Shown: positions 9,166-15,826 of the stretch, piece by piece | How positions within the stretch are numbered: the stretch's first letter is position 1 | Layout of the letters: every line of letters starts with the position of its first letter | The notes under the pieces: model-generated | Databases searched by the model: none | What the model was told of the DNA's origin: nothing | What the model saw: the letters and a program-made list of their open reading frames with translations, nothing else | Assembly (NCBI RefSeq): GCF_000829465.1 | Contig: NZ_JXAL01000006.1 | Location: 62,001 to 126,000, forward strand | DNA from: Cohnella kolymensis | GTDB taxonomy: Bacteria > Bacillota > Bacilli > Paenibacillales > Paenibacillaceae | Direction: 5' to 3' | Length of the DNA stretch: 64,000 bases | Position numbers and translations under genes: made by a program

Positions 9166-9726
9166 ATGTTCGATGTGTCCGCGTCTACCGGGCAGCTGCT
9201 TACTATTCTCGTGATGGCGCTCGCTTTGGGCATGGACGCGTTCTCACTGGGAATCGGAATCGGCCTGAAGGGCGTTCGGCTGCGGGACATAGTGAAGCTC
9301 AGCACGATCATCGCTTTATTTCATGTAATTATGCCGCTTGCCGGCATGATAACGGGGCAATATGTAAGCGGGCTGCTGGGCGGGATCGCCACCTCTGCCG
9401 CGGGGGCGCTGCTGCTGCTGCTCGGCGGGCATATGGTGTACAGCTCCCTGCGCGGGGATGCGGTGGATTCCATCGATCACCGGACGGCCTGGGGCATGCT
9501 TGTATTTTCTTTTAGCGTGAGCATCGATTCTTTTTCCGTGGGTGTATCGCTCGGGATGTTCTCGGCACATCTGCTGCTTACGGTACTGATGTTCGGATTT
9601 TTCGGCGGTGTCATGAGCGTTCTCGGCTTAATGCTTGGCAGGAGGGTGAGCCGTTCCTTAGGCGGTTACGGAGAGGCGCTTGGCGGTGTTATTTTGTTTT
9701 CATTTGGTCTATTATTTTTAGTGTAG
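9166..9726 (+). CDS. mntP: Manganese exporter MntP (YwlD)
   Basis: 186 aa, six hydrophobic segments in two related halves. Each half carries the acidic motif of the family: ALGMDAFSLGIGIG near the N-terminus and SVSIDSFSVGVSLG at about residues 115-130. These aspartates line the Mn2+ path in MntP. Plasma membrane; Mn2+ efflux protects against manganese excess. It lies between ywlC and ywlE as in Bacillus. Translation is probably controlled by the leader hairpin that covers its ribosome-binding site. Confidence 0.92.
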   Translation: MFDVSASTGQLLTILVMALALGMDAFSLGIGIGLKGVRLRDIVKLSTIIALFHVIMPLAGMITGQYVSGLLGGIATSAAGALLLLLGGHMVYSSLRGDAVDSIDHRTAWGMLVFSFSVSIDSFSVGVSLGMFSAHLLLTVLMFGFFGGVMSVLGLMLGRRVSRSLGGYGEALGGVILFSFGLLFLV

Positions 9727-9757
9727 GTGAATCATTGACAATAGAGGAGGGGAGAAA

Positions 9758-10351
9758 ATGCGACGCATTCTGATCGTATGCACGGGGAACACCTGCCGCA
9801 GTCCGATGGCCGAATCGATGCTCAAGGATTTAGCTGCGCGTAACGGGAAAACGCTGGAAGTGCGTTCCGCAGGAGTTGCAGCCGTAAGCGGACTTCCGGT
9901 TTCTCCCCATGCCATGCAAGCGCTCAAAAAGCGCAATCTGTCCGTACCCGGACCATCCACCATGTTATCCGCCGAGGACATCGAATGGGCGGATTTGATT
10001 TTAACGTTAACGACAGGCCACAAACGCGCCATACTCGAGCGACACCCGCAAGCTGTGTCCAAGACCTTTACGCTGAAGGAATATGCCATGCGCGGCGAAG
10101 CGGCGATGGACGATGTGGCCGAGGCGGAGCGGTTGTACTCCGAGTGGCAGATGCGCCAGGCATTGGGGCAAGACCTCACGGAAGCCGAGCGCGCCCGTTT
10201 GTTTGAATTGCAGCGCAGAATACCCGATTTCGATATCGCGGATCCGTTCGGCGGTCCGCTGGCCTTCTATGAGCAGTGCGCGGATGAAATCGAGGATGCG
10301 CTGCTGACCGTTGTGGAGAAGATTGACGGGGAAACGGAGAAGAAAGATTGA
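9758..10351 (+). CDS. ywlE: Low-molecular-weight phosphatase, protein-arginine-phosphatase type (YwlE)
   Basis: 197 aa. The phosphate-binding loop CTGNTCRS (C8-S15) is at the N-terminus. A threonine (T12), rather than the isoleucine of tyrosine phosphatases, occupies the position that confers phospho-arginine specificity in YwlE. The general acid is in IADPFGGP near residue 165. The chain is about 45 residues longer than B. subtilis YwlE, with the extra helical segment (roughly residues 110-160) placed just before the DP motif. It would reverse McsB-type arginine phosphorylation; the specificity is inferred from the loop. Confidence 0.88.
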   Translation: MRRILIVCTGNTCRSPMAESMLKDLAARNGKTLEVRSAGVAAVSGLPVSPHAMQALKKRNLSVPGPSTMLSAEDIEWADLILTLTTGHKRAILERHPQAVSKTFTLKEYAMRGEAAMDDVAEAERLYSEWQMRQALGQDLTEAERARLFELQRRIPDFDIADPFGGPLAFYEQCADEIEDALLTVVEKIDGETEKKD

Positions 10352-10376
10352 TTTTTCCCGTCTCCTTAGGTATGAT
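10348..10376 (+). promoter_or_regulatory. Sigma-A promoter of the rpiB-ywlG-glyA unit
   Basis: TTGATT, 17-bp spacer, TATGAT. It overlaps the last codons of ywlE and lies just upstream of the ZTP riboswitch. Confidence 0.7.
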
Positions 10377-10392
10377 AAAGCTACAATTTCAA

Positions 10393-10470
10393 GGTTCCGA
10401 TGTAACTGGCGACGCGAAGTGGAGAAACCACGGTGGAGCATCGGAATGACGGCCGGTCGCCTGGGCGAAG
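10393..10470 (+). ncRNA. ZTP (pfl) riboswitch aptamer
   Basis: P1 is TTCCGATG (10395-10402) with CATCGGAA (10439-10446). Inside it are the conserved TAACTGGC and a GTGG-AGAA-ACCAC hairpin. Downstream is the family hallmark CGCCTGGGC, whose GTCGCC (10456-10461) pairs with GGCGAC (10408-10413) to form the pseudoknot. ZTP riboswitches sense ZMP/ZTP (folate shortage) and switch on purine and one-carbon genes; glyA, two genes downstream, is a classic target. The placement before rpiB means rpiB and ywlG are probably co-regulated. Confidence 0.9.
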
Positions 10471-10502
10471 AGCAGCGTGCATATGCACGTTTGCTCTTTT
10501 TT
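10468..10502 (+). terminator. ZTP riboswitch expression-platform terminator
   Basis: AAGAGCAGCGTGC pairs with GCACGTTTGCTCTT around a short AT loop, followed by T-rich sequence. It starts right after the aptamer's CTGGGC, so ligand binding to the pseudoknot can compete with terminator formation. The roughly 150 bp that follow, up to rpiB, contain only the rpiB ribosome-binding site that I can recognise. Confidence 0.82.
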
Positions 10503-10653
10503 GTCTTTATAAACTTGAATAAATGCAGAATGGAGGCGGTAGAGGCGTTTAGACGACCCCACCTTCCTGTCAAACTGTTTGGTTCAAGGGAAATCAGGTA
10601 TAATAGCTTAAGATATGCCGACTTGTTTTTCCGTTCGTACAGGAGGGTTTTCC

Positions 10654-11112
10654 ATGAAAATTGCGATTGGTGCAGATCATGCCGGTTACCGGCTGAAGGA
10701 TCAAATTGTTCCTATGCTTAAGTCGTTAGGCCATGAAGTAATCGATGTGGGCTGCGACTGCGCGGATTCCGTCGATTATTCCGATTATTCCATTCCCGTG
10801 TGTGACCAAGTTGTGAGCGGAGAAGCGGAGCGGGGAATTCTCATTTGCGGTACGGGGATCGGGATGTCGATCGCCGCGAACAAGATACCCGGCATACGCT
10901 GCGCGCTTGTACACGATATGTTCTCCGCCAAAGCGACGAGAGAGCACAACGACACGAACGTATTAGCTATGGGTGAGCGTGTGATCGGCCCAGGCCTCGC
11001 AGAGGAAATTACCCGTATATGGATCGAAACGCCTTTCTCCCATGGCGAGCGTCATCAGAGGCGTATCGACAAAGTGATGGCTTTGGAGTCCAGCCAGTCG
11101 CTTCACCCATAA
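10654..11112 (+). CDS. rpiB: Ribose-5-phosphate isomerase B
   Basis: 152 aa from ATG 10654, preceded by AGGAGGG. RpiB/LacAB fold: N-terminal KIAIGADHAGY, GCDCADSVDYSDY, and the active-site segment GILICGTGIGMSIAANK with catalytic cysteine, then NDTNVLAMGERVIG. It interconverts ribose-5-P and ribulose-5-P in the pentose phosphate pathway. First gene behind the ZTP riboswitch; ywlG follows 14 bp later. Confidence 0.96.
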   Translation: MKIAIGADHAGYRLKDQIVPMLKSLGHEVIDVGCDCADSVDYSDYSIPVCDQVVSGEAERGILICGTGIGMSIAANKIPGIRCALVHDMFSAKATREHNDTNVLAMGERVIGPGLAEEITRIWIETPFSHGERHQRRIDKVMALESSQSLHP

Positions 11113-11126
11113 AAGGAGGTCCTGCC

Positions 11127-11726
11127 ATGGTGCGGGATACACGGTCGATCGCCGATCAAGTCGAAATCATAGTTAATGAATTGGTGACAGCCGGCAGCGT
11201 GCGTGCGGGCCAGCTTGTGGTGTTCGGAGTGAGTACGAGTGAAGTTGTGGGACAACGGATCGGCACTTCAGGCACGGAGTCGGTCGCTTCGGAAATTCAC
11301 GAAGGTGTGGAGCGGGTTCGACAACGGATCGGATTTCATGCGATATGGCAGTGCTGCGAGCATCTGAACCGGTCTTTGGTGACGGAGCGTGCGGTTATGG
11401 AAGCACAAGGCTGGACGGAGGTATCGGCCGTTCCGGTACCTAAGGCGGGCGGTTCTATGGCTGCTTACGCATACCGGCGCATGAAGGATCCCTGTCTTGT
11501 GGAACATGTGCAAGCGCATGCCGGAGCGGATATCGGGGAGACGATGATCGGTATGCATCTTCGTCCGGTTGCTGTCCCCGTCAGACCCACCATTCGATAT
11601 ATCGGCGAAGCGAGAGTCACGATGGCCGTCACCCGGCCGAAGCTGATCGGCGGTTCGCGGGCGGTTTATTCTGCAGATCAACCTGCGCCGGGCGGCCCGG
11701 AAGCGTTAACGAATAACTGTGATTAA
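11127..11726 (+). CDS. ywlG: YwlG/TIGR01440 family protein of unknown function
   Basis: 199 aa from ATG 11127 after AAAGGAGG. Conserved family segments are visible: CCEHLNRSLV, the GGSMAAYAYR glycine turn, DIGETMIGMHLRPVAVPVR and RPKLIGGSRAVY. The family (UPF0340) is conserved in Firmicutes between rpiB and glyA, and its biochemical role is unknown. Placement between rpiB and glyA under a ZTP riboswitch suggests a link with one-carbon or pentose metabolism, but that is inference. Confidence 0.9.
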   Translation: MVRDTRSIADQVEIIVNELVTAGSVRAGQLVVFGVSTSEVVGQRIGTSGTESVASEIHEGVERVRQRIGFHAIWQCCEHLNRSLVTERAVMEAQGWTEVSAVPVPKAGGSMAAYAYRRMKDPCLVEHVQAHAGADIGETMIGMHLRPVAVPVRPTIRYIGEARVTMAVTRPKLIGGSRAVYSADQPAPGGPEALTNNCD

Positions 11727-11765
11727 TGATAGATTCCATGAAGATTACTTAGGAGGCTGCCTATT

Positions 11766-13015
11766 ATGTTAGAACATTTGCGCAATCAAGACCCGGAAAT
11801 TGTAAAAGCTTTGAACCAGGAGCTCAAGCGTCAGCGTGACAATCTGGAGTTAATCGCATCGGAAAATATCGTTAGCCCCGCTGTTCTTGAAGCGATGGGT
11901 ACGGTATTGACGAATAAGTATGCGGAAGGTTATCCGGGCAAACGTTACTACGGCGGCTGTGAGTACGTGGACATTCCGGAAGAGATCGCCCGCAGCCGCG
12001 CCAAAGAACTGTTCGGCGCAGATCATGCGAACGTACAGCCGCACTCCGGCGCGCAAGCCAATATGGCAGTCTACCTCGCCGCCATTAAACCGGGCGACAC
12101 CGTTCTCGGCATGAACCTGGCACACGGCGGGCATTTGACGCATGGCAGCCCGGTTAACGCATCCGGCTTGCTCTACAACTTCGTCGCGTATGGGGTCGAT
12201 GAGCAGACTTTCACGATCGATTATGATGAAGTCCGCAAAGCAGCCTTCAAGCATCGCCCGCGTCTCATCGTTGCAGGCGCCAGCGCTTATCCTCGGATCA
12301 TCGATTTCGCTGCTATGGGCCAAATCGCGCGGGACGTAGGTGCGCTGTTCATGGTGGATATGGCGCACATCGCCGGTCTTGTCGCTGCAGGCGAACATCC
12401 AAGCCCGGTACCGCACGCCCAATTCGTGACGACGACAACGCACAAAACGCTCCGCGGTCCACGCGGCGGACTCATTCTATGCAGCCAACCATGGGCGCAA
12501 GCCATCGACAAAGCGGTGTTCCCAGGCTCCCAAGGCGGCCCGCTCATGCACATTATCGCGGCTAAGGCAGTCGCGCTGGGCGAAGCTTTGCAGCCTTCTT
12601 TCAAAGAATACGGCAAGAAAATCGTTGTTAACGCGAAAGCTCTGGCGGAAGGTCTCATGGCGGAAGGGTTGACTCTCGTTTCCGGCGGAACGGACAATCA
12701 CCTGATGCTGGTCGACACACGCAATCTGAACATTTCCGGTAAGGATGCCGAGCACGTGCTTGATTCCGTAGGCATCACCGTCAATAAGAACGCCATTCCA
12801 TTCGACCCTACGAGCCCGTTCGTAACCAGCGGCATTCGCATCGGAACACCGGCCGTCACCTCCCGCGGCATGGACACGGAAGCGATGAGAACAATGGCGA
12901 AAGCATCGCGCTTACGCTCAAAAATCCGAAAGACGACGCATCCCTGGACAAAGCACGCGCCATGGTCAGCGACCTCTCCAAGCAATACCCGCTGTATCCC
13001 GGATTGGAATATTAA
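11766..13015 (+). CDS. glyA: Serine hydroxymethyltransferase (single frameshift near 12905)
   Basis: About 416 aa when repaired. It shows the PLP enzyme sequence [18 protein letters not shown], and the Schiff-base lysine K227 in [14 protein letters not shown]. It converts serine and tetrahydrofolate to glycine and methylene-THF. The last 36 residues are out of frame: one missing A at 12905 turns [20 protein letters not shown] into unrelated residues and carries the frame to 13037. With the base restored the normal ending YPLYPGLEY and stop 13013-13015 appear. Third gene of the ZTP-controlled unit. Confidence 0.93.
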
Positions 13016-13034
13016 GAGGCGCGCTTGTACGCTT

Positions 13035-13058
13035 TAAGACGGTTTTTCCGTCTTACAG
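13035..13058. repeat. Short palindromic repeat, copy 1 (TAAGACGG type)
   Basis: TAAGACGG-TTTTT-CCGTCTTACAG lies 20 bp after glyA. It belongs to the same family as the copies at 13084, 13136 and 28786-29016, and may also act as the glyA terminator, although no T-run follows. Confidence 0.6.
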
Positions 13059-13083
13059 CGAATGACGGACTCAAATTTCACCG

Positions 13084-13109
13084 TGTAAGGCGGGTTAGCC
13101 GCTCTACAG
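13084..13109. repeat. Short palindromic repeat, copy 2
   Basis: A 26-base unit beginning TGTAAGGCGG and ending CCGCTCTACAG; imperfect inverted repeat with a short central loop. Confidence 0.6.
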
Positions 13110-13135
13110 CGTGTGTTCTGTGGAAGTAGCTGCCG

Positions 13136-13161
13136 TGTAAGGCGGGTTAGCCGCCCTACAG
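13136..13161. repeat. Short palindromic repeat, copy 3
   Basis: TGTAAGGCGGG-TTA-GCCGCCCTACAG-type unit, 52 bp from copy 2, with the flanking bases CCG shared. The arms form an 8-base stem with one mismatch. Confidence 0.6.
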
Positions 13162-13231
13162 TGCATAAAGTATGGAGTTCCGACTCTGTAACGCCGATCA
13201 GCAGCCTTATTAACAAATTGGTTAGTTTTAA

Positions 13232-13260
13232 GAAAATAGCCGGCCATAGGCCGGCTATTG
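13232..13260 (-). terminator. Terminator of the minus-strand reductase gene (possibly bidirectional)
   Basis: Perfect 11-base stem AATAGCCGGCC / GGCCGGCTATT with loop ATA. On the minus strand it is followed by TTTTCTT, so it best serves the gene ending at 13396. Confidence 0.7.
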
Positions 13261-13270
13261 CTAATTATTC

Positions 13271-13350
13271 AGTATGTGCAATTACGTTACTACGTGGCTG
13301 ACAAGCCATCTCTAATCAGTATGTGCAGTTACGTCACTGCATGGTTGACG
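13271..13350. repeat. Two direct repeats of 33 bp
   Basis: Copies at 13271-13303 and 13318-13350 begin CAGTATGTGCA and agree at 28 of 33 positions, with a period of 47 bp. They lie in the 380-bp gap between glyA and the reductase gene, outside any gene. Function unknown. Confidence 0.6.
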
Positions 13351-13395
13351 GACCTCCTGCTACTACGCGCAGAGCCCTCTGCAGAGTGCCTACCC

Positions 13396-14415
13396 TTAAA
13401 ATCCGCGCTCGTACTGTTTGACGACTTCGACTTTATCGCCCAAAGCGCGCAGCGCATCATTCGCCCAGTATGGATTGCCGAGCATTCCGCGGGCGACTGC
13501 GATAAGATCGGCGTCTCCGTTGCCGAGTACGCTTTCCGCCAGCTTGGCATCATGCAGCATGCCCAGGGCCATGACGGGCACGTCCACCTCTTGCTTGATC
13601 CGCCGGGCGAAAGGTACTTGATACCCGGGATAGTTGCCCGGTCTCCGCTTCCCGATAGGGCCTTCTCCGCCGCTCGATACGTCGAACAGATCGACGCCCG
13701 CTTCCCGATATTTGCGGCACAGCTCCACCGCGTGATCTAGACCGTACCCGCCATCCATATATTCGACCGCAGAAATCCGGAACAGCAGCGGCATATCGGC
13801 AGGGATCGCCTTTTTCACCGCTTTTATGACCTCGACTCCGAATTTCGCATAATCTTGGCCGAACTCATCCGTGCGTTTGTTGATCCCTGGAGATTGGAAC
13901 TGATGGATCAGGTAACCGTGCGCTCCGTGAATCTCCAACGTGTCCACGCCGGCTTCTACCGCGCGGCGCGCAGCCTGGCCATACTTGTCGATCATTTCCC
14001 AAGCTTCCTCCGTCGTCAGGGCGCGGGGCTTTTTGTACTTGTCGTCCCATTTTTCATCAGATGGACCGACCGGAGTCTCGGCGTCTTGGGCTTTACGTCC
14101 CGCGTGGGCGATCTGGATGCCGATCTTCGCCCCGTATTTGTGAGCTTCATCAATGATCCGGCGGAACGCCGGTATATGCTCGTCCGACCAGATCCCAAGG
14201 TCTCCGTCGGTGATTCGGCCGTCCGGCTCGACGTCCGTCATTTCCATAATGATCAGTCCCGCTCCCCCGATCGCTCGAGAGGTATAATGAACGAAATGCC
14301 AGTCATTCGGCTTTCCGTCATGCGCATCCACGGAATATTGACACATCGGGCTCATGACGATCCGATTGCGCAGCGTTAATCCTTTTAAAGTGTACGGTTG
14401 CCCCAAATGGCTCAT
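13396..14415 (-). CDS. namA: NADPH dehydrogenase, old yellow enzyme family (YqjM/NamA)
   Basis: 339 aa from the ATG at 14415, preceded by GAGGAGG; this matches the 338-residue family length. FMN-binding TIM barrel: RIVMSPMCQYS contains the YqjM-type Cys and Tyr that tune FMN. HGAHGYLIHQFQSP holds the substrate-binding His pair, and VARGMLGNPYWA is the phosphate-binding end. It reduces activated alkenes and nitro compounds with NADPH and is often induced by electrophile stress. It lies alone on the minus strand in an island absent from the B. subtilis glyA-upp arrangement. Confidence 0.94.
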   Translation of the reverse strand: MSHLGQPYTLKGLTLRNRIVMSPMCQYSVDAHDGKPNDWHFVHYTSRAIGGAGLIIMEMTDVEPDGRITDGDLGIWSDEHIPAFRRIIDEAHKYGAKIGIQIAHAGRKAQDAETPVGPSDEKWDDKYKKPRALTTEEAWEMIDKYGQAARRAVEAGVDTLEIHGAHGYLIHQFQSPGINKRTDEFGQDYAKFGVEVIKAVKKAIPADMPLLFRISAVEYMDGGYGLDHAVELCRKYREAGVDLFDVSSGGEGPIGKRRPGNYPGYQVPFARRIKQEVDVPVMALGMLHDAKLAESVLGNGDADLIAVARGMLGNPYWANDALRALGDKVEVVKQYERGF

Positions 14416-14569
14416 GCTGACAGGTCCTCCTCGGAAAATAAATGAAATAACATACATTTCCTATTTTAAAACAACACCCTTAACAATGCTAATTTGCGCT
14501 AGTACTCTAAGGATGATGCTTATTATGTTGACGTTTTGAAGTTTGGTTTTTATACTGAATACAACCATC

Positions 14570-14584
14570 GGGTAAACGTTTCCA
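14570..14584. promoter_or_regulatory. LacI-type operator upstream of the lacI-family gene
   Basis: The pseudo-palindrome GGTAAACGTTTCC has the AAACGTTT core typical of LacI/CcpA operators. It lies 37 bp before the regulator start, suggesting autoregulation. The glycoside hydrolase promoter has the related site at 15760. Confidence 0.55.
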
Positions 14585-14620
14585 TGCAATTCACTTCAAG
14601 AATCTCGGGAGGTCAGGCGA

Positions 14621-15613
14621 ATGGCAACTATTAAAGATGTGGCGCATCTTGCCGGCGTTGCCGTCTCAACGGCCTCCTATGCTCTTAGCGGCGACACCAA
14701 GGTAAGCAGCAAAACGAAAGCCAAGGTCCTGGAAGCTGCCAAACAGCTTAATTACCAGAAAAACGGCTTCGCCATGGATTTAAAAAGAACCCGCACCAAC
14801 ACCATCGCGCTTTTCTTGAGCGATTTGTCGGGCCCCTTTTACTCCGAGTTGATCAAAGGCGTTCAGGATGTTTCTCTCTCCAAAGGCTATGATCTCATTG
14901 CGTGCAGCTCCGTTGGCGGCAACGATTCGACCGCGATCCGTTTCCTCAAAGAGAAAAGAGTGGACGGGGCCATTATTTTTGCTCATAACATTGACGATCA
15001 CGTTATCCTGGAATCCGCCCGGGAAGGGTTCCCGATTATCGTGCTGGAGCGGGGCTTGGTGGGGGAATATTTGGTTAATGTGACCGTCGATAACGAACAT
15101 GGCGGGTTCATTGCCACACAGCATCTTATCGAACAGGGGCATACCGAGATCGGATTTGTCGGCGGCCCTGCGAACTCTTTTGACAGTCAAATGCGTTATG
15201 TGGGATTCAAGAAGGCATTGGCTGCCAATAACCTGGCGGAGTATGCGAAGTGGAATGTAACCGGTAATTTTACCCGGGACAGCGGATACCTTGCGACAAA
15301 AATGCTGCTTTTGCAGGGCGAGCTGCCCAGCGCAATATTTTATGCGAACGACGAGATGGCGATCGGCGGATTGAAAGCGTTCGACGAACAGCGTGTACGC
15401 GTTCCGCAGGACGTTTCCATCATCGGATTTGACGATATAGCGCTGAGTGAATATGTTACGCCGAAGCTCAGTACCGTTCGACAGCCCAAATATGAAGTCG
15501 GCACATTAGCGGCACACTTGTTGTTCCAGATCGTCGGCGGTGAATTTGTAAATAAGCAGTACAAGCTGAGTACCGAATTGGTACAGCGGAACTCCTGCAT
15601 GCACAAAACTTGA
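14621..15613 (+). CDS. LacI-family transcriptional regulator
   Basis: 330 aa. The N-terminal helix-turn-helix reads ATIKDVAHLAGVAVSTASYAL with the usual hinge helix (KVLEAAKQLNY). The periplasmic-binding-protein-like sensor domain starts at NTIALFLSD and contains IIGFDDIALSEYVTPKLSTV. It is likely a repressor responding to a sugar made available by the neighbouring secreted enzyme. The two AAACGTTT-core sites, one before this gene and one before the hydrolase, define a minimal local regulon. The effector is unknown. Confidence 0.9.
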   Translation: MATIKDVAHLAGVAVSTASYALSGDTKVSSKTKAKVLEAAKQLNYQKNGFAMDLKRTRTNTIALFLSDLSGPFYSELIKGVQDVSLSKGYDLIACSSVGGNDSTAIRFLKEKRVDGAIIFAHNIDDHVILESAREGFPIIVLERGLVGEYLVNVTVDNEHGGFIATQHLIEQGHTEIGFVGGPANSFDSQMRYVGFKKALAANNLAEYAKWNVTGNFTRDSGYLATKMLLLQGELPSAIFYANDEMAIGGLKAFDEQRVRVPQDVSIIGFDDIALSEYVTPKLSTVRQPKYEVGTLAAHLLFQIVGGEFVNKQYKLSTELVQRNSCMHKT

Positions 15614-15759
15614 ACCTAGCTGAGCGGTTTCTTGAAAGGGGTGATGGGCGGCAGGCGCCATGCAAAAAGCAAATGCGCCGGTAAATGTTTCATTTATAGG
15701 GTATTTGTTTAATTGTTATTAGCTAAAAGTACCATACACCTTTTTTTTGGACAAAAATC

Positions 15760-15769
15760 GAAACGTTTC
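15760..15769. promoter_or_regulatory. LacI-type operator before the glycoside hydrolase
   Basis: Perfect 10-base palindrome GAAACGTTTC, 58 bp upstream of the hydrolase start. It shares the AAACGTTT core with the site upstream of the adjacent lacI-family gene. Confidence 0.6.
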
Positions 15770-15826
15770 ACCTAATTTCGATTGGTTACGCTTACAAGGT
15801 TACATATTTGAGAGGAGAATGCAATT

